Below are positions 21,258 to 32,200 of a DNA stretch of 64,000 nucleotides, in pieces. The notes beneath the pieces were generated by a model. The model searched no databases. It had not been told where the DNA came from and was given only the letters and a program-made list of their open reading frames with translations. Position numbers and translations under genes: made by a program. The stretch is from Ophiura sarsii. Its lineage: Eukaryota; Echinodermata; Ophiuroidea; Amphilepidida; Ophiuridae. The stretch spans positions 59,626,580-59,690,579 of the forward strand of contig CM069454.1 in the NCBI GenBank assembly GCA_035610835.1, written 5' to 3'. How positions within the stretch are numbered: position 1 is the first letter of the stretch; every line of letters begins with the position of its first letter.

Positions 21258-21382
21258 GCGCCTCTTTATACTTACTTTCCCTGTTAAATGTTTGCACAAC
21301 TAGTCAAATTGACAGTCCGGTGGTATGGGAGCTTCTGACCAATATTTCAATTTTTTTTTATTGTTTCATCCTTTGTTTTGTA

Positions 21383-21710
21383 TTAGGCCAAAAATAAGTG
21401 TTTGTTTGTCCATTTCCGACCTACCCTAATTTTGAAAACAGAACAAAAAAGTATTTACTGTACAAATGAATAGCGACCCTAATTTTGTAAATTCCAAAAG
21501 TTGGGTTTTTTTTCTCAGAAATTTGCTTTCTGGAAAGACACAATTAAACTGTTCCTTTACTCTTCTGAAACTATTTTAAAAACATGAATGAAGTTATTTA
21601 TAATAATAGATCAATATTCCCATTCTCATCTTGTTTAGCAACTATTATACATCTTTTAAATTTGATTTATAAGAAATTAAAAAATCCGACCTACCGTTTC
21701 TTGGGGGTGA
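21383..21710. mobile_element. GGCC-ended MITE, probably truncated
   Basis: The left end TTA-GGCCAAAAATAAG is intact and followed by TTCCGACCTACCC. The inverted arm appears only as CCGACCTACC near 21688, and no right GGCC end is found. It probably lost its right terminus. Confidence 0.4.
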
Positions 21711-22489
21711 TGGAATACAGGGTGAGTAAAAAAACACCTGCAATAGTGGTAAGAAGCAATTTTTGTTTCAAAACCAAGTTAAAGTTTGAAACTTGTGAAA
21801 TTTAGCGAACTTTGTACATGTATGAAAAAATAAAGTTGTTGGCATTTTTCGTTTGTCTTTGGTGACCCCTTTTGCCAGCCAACTCAATTCAAGTTTTTGT
21901 CTACGAGCACAGTGATTTTTAATTGAAATTGCACACATTGCATTTTCATATTTGAATATCCCGCCAACAAAAAATCAGTATAAGCATTTCATAGTATGGG
22001 TAAGGTAAATTGGTTATGTTAACTCCCATGTAAACAAGAAAATATGCATTAAAATTCCAATTACATCACAAACTACTGAAGTTTTCAAATTTGAATGAGA
22101 GACGCATTTTGCGATCTTATGCATGTTTCTGGTATCCTGGGGACAAACATGTGAAATGGGTGCACGGGTAATTTGGTTCACCAAAGGCAAACGGAAAATG
22201 ATATTGACTTCATTTTTTCACATAAGTTATATTATCAAATAAGGTATTATGTTTAAGAGTATTCAAACTACAACTTTGTTTTGAAAACAAGATGACTTCT
22301 TATTGCAGTGGTGGAAAGGGCATCAAAAATTAGATGGTTTTTTTTTGCATTTTACGTTTCATGTGTCTTGTAGTAAAAAGATCACTTCAAGGCTCTGTTA
22401 CCATACATACGTTCAGATCATGGTCTATACCTCACTGTTCATAAGACACACAAGTGTGCTAGGGACAGTAGGTGCTCCCACAGCAGCCA
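21711..22489. other. Unannotated AT-rich DNA
   Basis: Only a solo mariner-type end (ATACAGGGTGAGTAAAAAAA) near 21716 is recognised. Confidence 0.4.
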
Positions 22490-22640
22490 CTGCATTCATC
22501 CCATAATACTACAAAATATATAATATATACAGTCCCGGATACAGGTTCCTTTGTTCAAATCGCCCAAGGTGAACTGTGAACGCTGCCAGAATGTGTATGT
22601 TACAAAATGCAAACCAGCAATATATAATAATATAGGTTGA
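22490..22640 (-). mobile_element. Family S SINE-like body
   Basis: CTGCATTCATCCCATAATAC and the sequence up to GCAAACCAGCAATATATAAT match the body of the element at 15745-16075. Its tRNA-like head appears to be displaced to 23182-23240. Confidence 0.45.
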
Positions 22641-22989
22641 TTGATGATTCTTAAACAGCTAAGAAAGTTTAAGCAATCTCATTGGTTCTCAGAGAAATCG
22701 GCGACATCTCTATGAGACAATAGAACACGGGGAGGTGGGGTTACGTTTTAACAGCGCGCCCGACCTTCACAATGCGTGGTTTGCTCCATAACTTCTGCAG
22801 TGCGTCTTTAGCGCTTTTCCTGCGTTTATGCCGGCGCTGCGACGCTTACGCATGGTTTACTCATCGCATGTGATTGGATGGAATGTTTGTGGGCTATTCG
22901 ATCCTAGCAGGGGTAAAAGTTGTCAAATGCGGACAATAAAATGTACTTATTTCTTTGATAAATGTCTAAAGTATGATTGTTTAAGAATG
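22641..22989. other. Unannotated insertion between SINE body and head
   Basis: About 350 bp with no recognised gene. Together with the hairpin that follows, it separates a SINE body from its head. Confidence 0.35.
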
Positions 22990-23177
22990 AGAATAAAGGT
23001 ATTGTTTTTAGACCGTACCCGTGTTATATTGTCTGACATAAATGCGTTCGATAGTATTATTTTTTAAGAAGAACAACTCCGCCTGCGGCGTCGTTTTCTA
23101 CTTAAATTAATACTATCGTCCGCATTTATGTCAGACAATATAACACGGGTACGGTCTAAAAACAATACCTTTATTCT
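22990..23177. repeat. Near-perfect hairpin, 77-79-bp arms
   Basis: 22990-23068 (AGAATAAAGGTATTGTTTTT onward) is repeated as the reverse complement at 23101-23177. There are only two substitutions and a 2-bp length difference, around a loop of about 32 bases. The arms are far better preserved than nearby repeats. The DNA or its RNA would form a long hairpin. Confidence 0.95.
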
Positions 23178-23181
23178 CTAA

Positions 23182-23295
23182 ATTGAACCCGGGATTCCTG
23201 CGTTGGAGCCCTAGAGGGTAGCCACTATGCTACGCCACTGCATTCATCCCATAATACTACAAAATATATAATAGCACATACACAGCCACAGGCGC
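23182..23295 (-). mobile_element. Family S tRNA-like head plus start of a second body
   Basis: The minus strand reads GTAGCATAGTGGCTACCCTC, as in the head at 16010-16075, and ends in a B-box-like GGGTTCAA. Immediately to the right, CTGCATTCATCCCATAATAC begins another copy of the body, so at least two S units were in tandem. Confidence 0.5.
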
Positions 23296-23346
23296 GTACG
23301 CAGGGTGGGGTGTTTTGGGTGTGAAACACCCCCCTTGGGTCTGTCC

Positions 23347-23440
23347 TAAAAAAATAAAAAAGGGGAAAGGAGAGGGAAGGGAAAGGAGAGGAAAAAGAGA
23401 AGGGAAAGGAGAGGAAAAGAGAAAGGAAGAGCGGGGCCCG
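23347..23440 (+). repeat. Polypurine tract
   Basis: More than 80 bases of almost pure A and G, with GGGAAAGGAGAGGAAAAGAG-type units repeated with variation. Mirror-like purine tracts can form triplex DNA. It lies just upstream of a long poly-G run. Confidence 0.85.
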
Positions 23441-23478
23441 GACAACGGGGAGAGGCAGTGGCGTAACCAGAGGGGTGG

Positions 23479-23486
<8 letters not shown>

Positions 23487-23514
<28 letters not shown>
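23487..23514. repeat. Poly-G tract
   Basis: About 28 G residues, preceded by GGCGTAACCAGAGGGGTGG, a sequence style seen at the ends of some marine-invertebrate MITEs. Confidence 0.9.
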
Positions 23515-23515
<1 letters not shown>

Positions 23516-23606
23516 TTGCCCCTCCAATATTGACTGTATGTCGGTTGAGATTGGCATTGTCCGTTCATTTGACAAGAGCAATCATGGAATTATGATGGTT
23601 TAAAGT

Positions 23607-23983
23607 TCATGCTGCTGTGGGCTGCTCCCTAACATGCTATACGATGCTGCTGTGGGCTGCTCCCTAACATGCTATGCGATGCTGCTGTGGGCTGCTCCCT
23701 AACATGCTATGCGATGCTGCCGTGGGCTGCTCCCTAACATGCTATGCGATGCTGCTGTGGGCTGCTCCCTAACATGCTATGCGATGCTGCTGTGGGCTGC
23801 TCCCTAACATGCTATGCGATGCTGCCGTGGGCTGCTCCCTAACATGCTATGCGATGCTGCTGTGGGCTGCTCTCTAACATGCTATGCGATGCTGCTGTGG
23901 GCTGCTCCCTAACATGCTATGCGATGCTGCTGTGGGCTGCTCCCTAACATGCTATGCGATGCTGCTGTGGGCTGCTCCCTAAC
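23607..23983 (+). repeat. Minisatellite, 35-bp unit, about 11 copies
   Basis: The unit begins GCTGCTGTGGGCTGCTCCCT and continues AACATGCTATGCGAT. Copies are almost identical, with occasional C for T (CTGCCGTGG) and one TCTCTAAC variant, so the array expanded recently. The last unit runs directly into the LINE-like 3' end. Confidence 0.95.
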
Positions 23984-24165
23984 AATGAAACAGGATCCTG
24001 GTCAGTGTCCGCAGCGGCAGTAAGTGTTACCAGCTTTGAATCTCAACTCAAAACTCATCTCGTCTCTTGATTTATTTTATTTTGTATTGAGCTTTGTATC
24101 AACTGGCAAAGGCACATTAGAAATGCTGTGTATCATTAGTAAAATTAAGAACTGGGTGTGAAATG
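23978..24165 (+). mobile_element. LINE-type retrotransposon 3' end fragment
   Basis: A short open frame ends at the TGA of 24068-24070 and reads ...SVTSFESQLKTHLVS. It resembles the common C-terminal signature (SFKSxLKTHLF) of non-LTR retrotransposon reverse-transcriptase proteins. Upstream sequence is replaced by the 35-bp minisatellite. The 3' untranslated part runs on to about 24165. The clade cannot be assigned from so little. Confidence 0.45.
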
Positions 24166-24446
24166 TGCTTTTATTTTTCACATATCCTGTAATACAACAG
24201 TTATACAGATCAACTTCACAGTGTTTTTTCCTTTCTGTATTTGTTAGTGGATATGAGGTAACGGGGATGTGCTGCCAATTAGGCTCCCATTTTTCACCCT
24301 CTAGTAAATGGATGACCCCTTTTCAATGCCATTTATTGGTAAATGTATGGGTCTGAAATCCTTAATTTTGCTGTTTTTTGCCAAATTTTTAGCAAAATCT
24401 GTCAAATATTTAGGAAAATTATGGGTTTCGGGTAAACATATGGGTC
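24166..24446. other. Unannotated DNA
   Basis: GTGCTGCC and GGATGACCCC fragments recall the G-tract element at 48487. No gene is recognised. Confidence 0.35.
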
Positions 24447-24619
24447 TATTGATACACTGATTTTGCCCTTTTAACTAGCATCAAATTGTAAAATAATTGT
24501 TAAACAATTGATTTTTTTTGAAATTTTATGTTGAAAATGGTCAAAAACTCTTGAATTCCGAATTCCTGAATTTACAATTTGATGCTAGTTTAAAGGGCAA
24601 ATCAGTGTATTAATCAATA
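24447..24619. repeat. Hairpin repeat, about 47-bp arms
   Basis: TATTGATACACTGATTTTGC at the left is mirrored by GCAAATCAGTGTATTAATCA at the right, and the arms continue to TTGTAAA/TTTACAA. The loop is about 78 bp. The arms differ at a few positions only. Confidence 0.85.
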
Positions 24620-24710
24620 AAAATACTCAGGGGGAGGGGTACTCAGATATTTTTTTGGTAGGGATGTGCCGCCAGCAAAATGAAAATTGACCCAAACGTT
24701 TACCAATTTT

Positions 24711-24735
24711 CGGGGGGGGGGGGGGGGGGGGGGGA
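24711..24735. repeat. Poly-G tract
   Basis: About 25 G residues. Upstream, GGGGTACTCAGAT...GTGCCGCC at 24635-24672 matches the left part of the G-tract element at 48487-48872. Confidence 0.9.
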
Positions 24736-25003
24736 AATGGACCCATATGTTTACCTCAATTTTTGAGAACAAACATAACAAAAAAATGCCTGACCTACTG
24801 ACCCTACCTGAGCGGTCCATTTACCTGTACAACTGTTTTTGGTCGCCTAATCAACAATCCAAACCAAATTGTTGAACAGGCTGCAGTTGTTATAAATTTG
24901 TCAGCAGAAACTAATAGTTTCATCGCTCTGTTATAAAGTAAGCTTATACATCCCTTAGGCACTGTCCTCGTATAGAGTACTCCATGCTGGACAAGTGTTA
25001 TAT
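24736..25003. other. Unannotated DNA before the 56-bp array
   Basis: No recognised feature. Confidence 0.4.
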
Positions 25004-26349
25004 TTGGATTCAAGCAATAGGCAATATCCTTCCCGATTATAACCATGTAAACATATCTATTGGATTCAAGCAATAGGCAATATCCTTCCCGATTATAACC
25101 ATGTAAACATATCTATTGGATTCAAGCAGTAGGCAATATCCTTCCCGATTATAACCATGTAAACATATCTATTGGATTCAAGCAATAGGCAATATCCTTC
25201 CCGATTATAACCATGTAAACATATCTATTGGATTCAAGCAATAGACAATATCCTTCCCGATTATAACCATGTAAACATATCTATTGGATTCAAGCAATAG
25301 GCAATATCCTTCCCGATTATAACCATGTAAACATATCTATTGGATTCAAGCAATAGGCAATATCCTTCCCGATTATAACCATGTAAACATATCTATTGGA
25401 TTCAAGCAATAGGCAATATCCTTCCCGATTATAACCATGTAAACATATCTATTGGATTCAAGCAATAGGCAATATCCTTCCCGATTATAACCATGTAAAC
25501 ATATCTATTGGATTCAAGCAATAGGCAATATCCTTCCCGATTATAACCATGTAAACATATCTATTGGATTCAAGCAATAGGCAATATCCTTCCCGATTAT
25601 AACCATGTAAACATATCTATTGGATTCAAGCAATAGGCAATATCCTTCCCGATTATAACAATGTAAACATATCTATTGGATTCAAGCAATAGGCAATATC
25701 CTTCCCGATTATAACCATGTAAACATATCTATTGGATTCAAGCAATAGGCAATATCCTTCCCGATTATAACCATGTAAACATATCTATTGGATTCAAGCA
25801 ATAGGCAATATCCTTCCCGATTATAACCATGTAAACATATCTATTGGATTCAAGCAATAGGCAATATCCTTCCCGGTTATAACCATGTAAACATATCTAT
25901 TGGATTCAAGCAATAGGCAATATCCTTCCCGATTATAACCATGTAAACATATCTATTGGATTCAAGCAATAGGCAATATCCTTCCCGATTATAACCATGT
26001 AAACATATCTATTGGATTCAAGCAGTAGGCAATATCCTTCCCGATTATAACCATGTAAACATATCTATTGGATTCAAGCAATAGGCAATATCCTTCCCGA
26101 TTATAACCATGTAAACATATCTATTGGATTCAAGCAATAGGCAATATCCTTCCCGATTATAACCATGTAAACATATCTATTGGATTCAAGCAATAGGCAA
26201 TATCCTTCCCGATTATAACCATGTAAACATATCTATTGGATTCAAGCAATAGGCAATATCCTTCCCGATTATAACCATGTAAACATATCTATTGGATTCA
26301 AGCAATAGGCAATTTCCTTCCCGATTATAACCATGTAAACATATCTATT
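25004..26349 (+). repeat. Minisatellite, 56-bp unit, 24 copies
   Basis: The unit begins TTGGATTCAAGCAATAGGCA, continues ATATCCTTCCCGATTATAAC, and ends CATGTAAACATATCTA. 24 units in 1346 bp are almost identical, with isolated single-base variants (GCAGTAGG, GACAATAT, CCGGTT, AACAATG, AATTTCC). Such uniformity points to recent expansion or ongoing homogenisation. Copy number may differ between alleles or be misassembled. Confidence 0.97.
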
Positions 26350-26754
26350 CCACAATGCTTTGTATTTGTATTATTAGTCTCCTTTTGCCTTTGCTCATAC
26401 AGTAACAAAATATGTTCAAGTGCTATTATTACTATTATGAGGTTGATATTTGCCTTGGGTTGTCTGCGGTATGTTGTTTTTATCCAGACCTTCGGTAAAC
26501 TGGTTTTATCCAGACAATTGCACAAAATTATTGTAAGCTTTACGTGTGTTTATACTGTAGTATGATAAACAAACACTCAATACCTAGCTAGGTAGTACTT
26601 CAATTTTAATAAAAAAGAAGTCTAAACAATCCTTTTTAACTTTTGCAAAATTAATTGTTAGTATTAGTTGCTAAACAAAAGTCCAATTACATACATATGC
26701 GGCTTGATGCATGGAGTTTTCATTATCAAATACCATACGTATCCAAGTTCTAGT
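26350..26754. other. Unannotated DNA
   Basis: No supported gene or bounded repeat. Confidence 0.4.
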
Positions 26755-26773
26755 TATCAAGGGCGGAAATCCG

Positions 26774-26793
26774 GGGGGGGGGGGGGGGGGGGG
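26774..26793. repeat. Poly-G tract
   Basis: About 20 G residues directly inside the left terminus of the 26755 element, followed within 10 bases by a run of 9 C. Confidence 0.9.
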
Positions 26794-26871
26794 ATATATC
26801 CCCCCCCCCACTTTTTGACCTGGGGGGATGGTCAATGTAATCATCCCCCCCTGATTTTTCACATCTACCAA

Positions 26872-26967
26872 TAAAAAAAAGGAAAAAAGGGGGGGGGGGG
26901 AAGGAAAAAAAGAAAGAAAAAAGGGGAAAAAGGAGAAAAAAAAGGAAAAAGAGAGGGAGGGAGGGAC
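26872..26967 (+). repeat. Polypurine tract
   Basis: About 95 bases of A and G, including a run of 12 G, within the 26755 element. Confidence 0.85.
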
Positions 26968-27805
26968 ATAAGAACGTTTGGAGTTTATTGTACGTTGGTT
27001 AGGATACATACGCGTATGTACGTTAAGAATCCATCTTTTTGAGGTAACTAATTAACTTCTTTCTGGTATAGGCCTATCTGCCTATTTAAAAAGCCAATAT
27101 TGATCAGAAATAAAGTGATTGCTTTTCAATAAAATATTGGTCAAAAGTATACCAGATCGCACGAAATGAGTTTGAAAATTGAAAAAAATTCTACTTCTCA
27201 GGGGGGCATATCCCCCACCCTCAGATGCCCCCTGTTGGAGCTTTTAAACCATCTATACTAAAATCAAGAATATATCAGTATAAAAATGCTCAACTTCTTT
27301 CGTGCATTGATAAAAAACAAGATATTTATTGAAAGTGAAGTGATGGCCTTTTAGTACAATATTGGTCAAAAGTATACACCAGATTACACCAAATGAGTTT
27401 GAAAATTGATTTTTTTTCTACTTCTCAGGGGGCACATCCCCCTTCAGACTCCCCCCTGTTGGAGCTTTTAAACCATCTGTACTAAAATCAAGAATATATC
27501 AGTATACAAAATGCTCAACTTCTTTTGTTCATTGATAAAAAACAAAATATTTATTGAAAATGAAGCGATGGCTTTTCAATACAATATTCATCAAAAGTAT
27601 ACACCAGATCGCACCAAATGAGTTTGAAAATTGAAATTTTTTTTACTTCGGAGGGGGGCACATCCCCCCTCAGACTCCCCCCTGTCCGAGCATAGCTCAA
27701 AGTGCGGTGCTGCGCACCGCCTGGATGGTACCAGCTCAATTTAATTTTTTAGGGGCCACACTTATCATCCCCCCCACACCTAACAAGAAATTTCCGCCCC
27801 TGATA

Positions 27806-28160
27806 CTAAACAGTCTGATGAGCTATCACACCACAAAGTTGGGTTTTGAATACTTATGAATTTGAATATATATAATGTGAAATAATAAAATGTACACCAT
27901 GGAATGCCTGTCATCAAATTGATTGCAGGCATTGTGTGATTGAAATCAAGACAATACAGTACATCACATTTAAATGGTTTTTTTATTAACTTTCAACAGA
28001 ACAAGCGATAAGGCAAGGAAAAAAAGAAACCCTGTTGTACAGGCCCGACTGACCCATTTTTTAGAAATCAGTGAAAAAATGTTCAGGTGCAAATGAATAC
28101 TGACCACATTTTTCTTTACAGATTTCTGGCTTTTTGTTGGATTTTTACGGTTCTTATTTT
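27806..28160. other. Unannotated AT-rich DNA
   Basis: No recognised feature. Confidence 0.4.
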
Positions 28161-28161
28161 G

Positions 28162-28534
28162 GCATATTATATGATCTTTTACATGGGACGCCCTCTATCC
28201 TTGATTTTTTTTTGAAAGCAGATTTTCTTGCAGATATATATTTCTGATCATAAATCATAAATATATTCTGAGTTACAGAGCGTTACGATTCCAAATTACT
28301 TCAAGATCGTGGTTTAAAGAGGTTGAAAATAGATTGTCCTGCTGCAGGACAGTTTATTTTCATTCTAAATTCACTCTAAAACCATGATTTGAAGTCATTA
28401 GGAATCATATCACCCTGTAACTCAGAACGTATTTATGAATTATGATCAGAAATGTAAATCTGCAAGAAAATCTGCTTTAAAAATAAAAAATCAAGGATAG
28501 AGAGCGTCCTATGGAAGAAAATCGCATAATATGA
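28162..28534. mobile_element. Foldback MITE, arms about 175 bp
   Basis: The whole segment is an imperfect palindrome centred on CCTGCTGCAGG near 28340. Outer arms carry GGGACGCCCTCTATCCTTGA against TCAAGGATAGAGAGCGTCC. Inner arms carry CTGAGTTACAG against CTGTAACTCAG. It has no coding capacity. Confidence 0.8.
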
Positions 28535-29002
28535 TCATAATTACTCTTGAGTTTCTCGCCAATCTGAACATAGCTATACATACACGCAAATATCTATACG
28601 TGTCACACAAAAGAATCTTCCGAGAAAAACACCTGTCCTTTGTGAACAGTTTGGCAAATAAGAGTCAATTGATGATTTAAGAGTATGGAGTGTCTTATTT
28701 AGCTTTCAATTTCTTGAAGGGTTTAAGCCCAGCAGTGACCGGAAACCCTGTTCTACAGGCAAACGAACCTCTCCGGTATGATCGGTTGGTTGGGCGTTTT
28801 TGTGATGTGGGTGTTTTTTCCACCAAAATTGTGTAAATGTTTGTATATTTTCAACCATTTTCAAATTGTTCAAACAATATAAAAAAATGTTCAATTTTTT
28901 TCTTCAAAACCCAGCCCCTCCCCCCCAAAAAAAACCCAACAACACCCAACCATATGAATTTCTTCAGCCTGTTTTTTTCACATAACATAGAGCATTTGGC
29001 GG

Positions 29003-29182
29003 TCTTTGTTAATTTTTTGAATCAACGTTTTGTTGTACAAAGAGGGCTGATTTTTCTTAATCCTTATAGGTGTAAGTTCATACATGTAATACAATTGTAA
29101 AAATATTCAAATCTCAGTTTTTATCATATATTTCGGTAATTGAGGGCGCTGCCTCCACCACATCTCTTAATACCCCTTTAAT
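29003..29182 (+). repeat. Dispersed repeat, copy 1
   Basis: CGTTTTGTTGTACAAAGAGG through TTGAGGGCGCTGCCTCCACC matches 38262-38425 with few differences. No ends or coding are evident. Confidence 0.8.
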
Positions 29183-29284
29183 ACCAAGTCAATGGATGGA
29201 GTGAATGACTGGAATTGGGTCTTATCATTCACTGGAATAGGGGTGTTCATTGATTAGCATGTTAATTGCTCACTTTAAAATTAT

Positions 29285-29345
29285 TGACTAATTGATATAT
29301 ATTATCATTAATTATAAATATATATTATTATTAATTATAAATGTA
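29285..29345. repeat. AT-rich palindromic cluster
   Basis: TATATATTATCATTAATTAT and its near repeats form short self-complementary strings. Confidence 0.6.
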
Positions 29346-29525
29346 TACGGCGAACCTGTTTAAAATATTTATAATTTGTTTAATACCCGTCGTATACGCC
29401 TATTATTTCTATGTAAAAGCTTGAACCATGCATCTTTACTATAAGCCTACCATACCACTACATGTACACCCATTTAAATAACTACTCAATGCCCTCACTC
29501 ACAAACACCAAATAAAATCTCTCCG

Positions 29526-29876
29526 TAAGGCCAAACAAAGAAGGTCTGTCTCAGAAACATTGTGCAAAAAAGCTAAGTGCTGTGCGATTTTTTTAATTTT
29601 TTTTTTTTTTAGAAAATAGGCTATGAGGTATGCGATTCTCATTTTTTTTTTTGCTAATTTTTTTTCTTCTTTGCTTATCCATGCTTACGGAGAACTTTTT
29701 TAAACTTTTTTTTAAAAATCAAAAAAAAAAATCAAAAAAAATCAAATAAAATAAAATTAAATTAAAAAAAGAAAGAGTTTTTTAGTCCCCAGCGCATAGA
29801 CCTACGCGCCGTAGCTCATTTCACATACCAATGCGGGCGGGCTTCTGAGACAGACCTTCTTCTTTGTTTGGCCTAA
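29526..29876. mobile_element. GGCC-ended MITE, TAA target
   Basis: TAA-GGCCAAACAAAGAAGGTC starts the element and the complement GACCTTCTTCTTTGTTTGGCC-TAA ends it. The arms include TGTCTCAGAA/TTCTGAGACA. The middle is T-rich then A-rich. It is the closest relative of the element at 60887-61157. Confidence 0.85.
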
Positions 29877-30585
29877 TCGGGTAAAATCAAAATACATTTC
29901 CTAAAAAAATGCACAGAAATATTCCTGATCAAATTCTTTTAACTGTCATCTAAATTTCATTACGATACAAAGAATGAATACAGTCTAAATTTAGACGAGA
30001 AAACGGCGTCCGAATGTAACGACCCACATGTTTAACAAATGGTCATTCCCGCTAAGTTCACAATTTTACATTTTTTAAAACGGAGCTGCTGATTTGATAC
30101 TGTGTATTTACGGTAGAAAATTGTATCCAATAAGAAAGATTCTTGTATCTTCATTGATATGGGATCATCAAGTGTATTCTCGGTGTTCTGTTAGATTTTT
30201 TACGTGCATAGTTTTCAAGTTACGATGAAAGAAAAGAGCCCTTATCGAAGAGCCACTGTCAAGAAACATACATTTGGAGAAATATCAGCGTAGTTTTACA
30301 GCAAAATTATCACATTCTTAGCAAGAAAAAATATTAACGTTGTTCTATATATTTTTTTAAATACAAAAAATATATGATGGAAGAGAAAACCCTGGACTAC
30401 ATTTTGGTCGATCTGTTTTAATTTATGTTATATAGTTAGTCTAGGGTGATCGAAAAAAGAAGGACCGGCCGTATTCCCCTATCTCTAAGTGAAGGTATTT
30501 CGGTGCCTCAGTGGCGATTGTGCGCTTATGTGGACTCAAGAAATTCATATGACAAAATGTTCAAAACATTTCAATTTTTTTCAAA
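29877..30585. other. Unannotated DNA unique to duplication copy B
   Basis: No gene is recognised. This stretch has no match in copy A. Confidence 0.4.
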
Positions 30586-30931
30586 TGTTCTGATTCTTAA
30601 ATGCATAAAATAGTGTAAGACGATAAACAAACTAAGGGGATAAACTTTTCAACCTTAATTGAAAATTTTTGACAAATTGATGAAAAAAGGAGATGAAAAG
30701 AGTACAAAACTTTCAAAAAAAGTTAAAAAGAGGGGCACAAAATGTGGGCTGTATTTGTAAAAATTGCCTGAAATTAGCTTAATTTGGTCTGAATTAGACA
30801 TATCAGACCAATTTTAAGCTAATTTTAAATAATGTTGAAATTAAAATTAAACTTTTTATATTGTTTGAGGGGACATAATGGGGTGGGGCTTGAGCTAACT
30901 GGGGGAAATATCATGACTGGGGGTTCCCCCA

Positions 30932-30935
<4 letters not shown>

Positions 30936-30963
<28 letters not shown>
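30936..30963. repeat. Poly-C tract
   Basis: About 28 C residues at the site equivalent to the poly-C run at 4318 in copy A. Confidence 0.9.
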
Positions 30964-30964
<1 letters not shown>

Positions 30965-31679
30965 TGTGCCGTCAGCGCCAGCACCACTGTTAATAAAGAC
31001 AGTCCTATATTAAAAATATTTTGTACCTCTTTCAAACAATATGTACTGGGAAAGCTTCCCCATAGGTCAACTTTGTTATTGGAGTGCACCCTCAATTTCC
31101 TGGAAATCAGTTTTGTTTGCACCTACGTAATACTTAGGCATATAACTACCATCCGAAACAGTTTACCTTAATTCACTGTCTATCGTGTAAAATTTCACAA
31201 TTTGGTCATTTCGATGTAGATCATATAAAAATTCTCACCACCACTCGCCACATATAAGTTGCTTCAACCGAATTTCTATCTAGCACCATCATACAACCCT
31301 ATTCCCATACATTATTACACTTTAGGGTTCCTACATACCCTATTGAAACAATTCATTTCTTCCAAATTTAATTTTCCCTGCAATCTCTCAGTAGCCCCTT
31401 TAAAGTTGTGAGTAAAAATATTTTCCGAAATAAATATGCACTGAGTTTACAGCAGAGACAACAAATATACATATAGGTATATTTGTCTCAGGTTTAAGTT
31501 CAAATACCAATGCGAGTTTACATAACTACTGTGTGGCCGCCCTGTGTCAATTCTGGTTTAAAACTCGGCAGCACATGCTTTGTGTTTGATCATTCATCTG
31601 AGCAGTGAATGTGTCAAATGTTGGGTATATCGTTCCTATTTTACCAATTGAATCAACAGGGAAGTTCAATTTATATCTA

Positions 31680-32200
31680 TACAGTCATCAAAAAAGTAAC
31701 TATTTTTTAAATGGACTTTTAACTCTAAAAATATATATCCTACCTAAAAATTTTAAATCATAAAGTTGTTGAAAAATTTATCTTCTTTAATATGGGATAT
31801 TGCACGCTAGGATCGGTTGAATATTGAAGAAACTACAATCAAAAATGTAAGGTAAAGTCACAATTTCATTTTCACATTTTACATTTCAACACGGGGGAGA
31901 GTATGACAGGTAGCGGGTGTGTGGTGTATTGATCAATCGGAACAATACGGCTGACTGTCCAACCTGCGCATGCATCCCCCAATTGCACTACCGGTAATCG
32001 ATAAGGTACCCGTAGATGGGTCCGCGTGTAAAAAATAAAAAATGTGAAAATGAAAATCGGACTTCACCTTACATTTTGGAGTGTCACTTCCTCAATAATC
32101 ACCCAATCCTAGGGTGTAATATCTCATATTAAAGAAGATGAATTTTCCAACAACTTCATAATTTAATATTTTAGTATAGTTACTTTTTTTGTTGACTGTA
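31680..32200. mobile_element. Tc1/mariner-type palindromic MITE upstream of the pseudogene
   Basis: CAGTCATCAAAAAAGTAACT at the left is mirrored by AGTTACTTTTTTTGTTGACTG at the right, with TA on both sides. The interior is a long imperfect palindrome: TTTATCTTCTTTAATATGGG at the left returns as a complement near 32125-32145, and the arms are about 190 bp. Copy A of the duplication has an unbroken site (5490-5500), so insertion came after duplication. It splits the AT-rich stretch upstream of the gene. Confidence 0.9.

Larger units (their letters stand above)
26755..27805. mobile_element. G-tract MITE with TATCAAGGGCGGAAATC ends
   Basis: The left end TATCAAGGGCGGAAATCC and the right end GAAATTTCCGCCCCTGATA form inverted termini. 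A poly-G run and a C-run follow inside the left end. The interior has three diverged tandem units of about 230 bp (starting near 27130, 27370 and 27590). Each contains AATGAGTTTGAAAATTGA, CTACTTCTCAGGGGG and AATCAAGAATATATCAGTAT. No protein is encoded. Confidence 0.7.
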
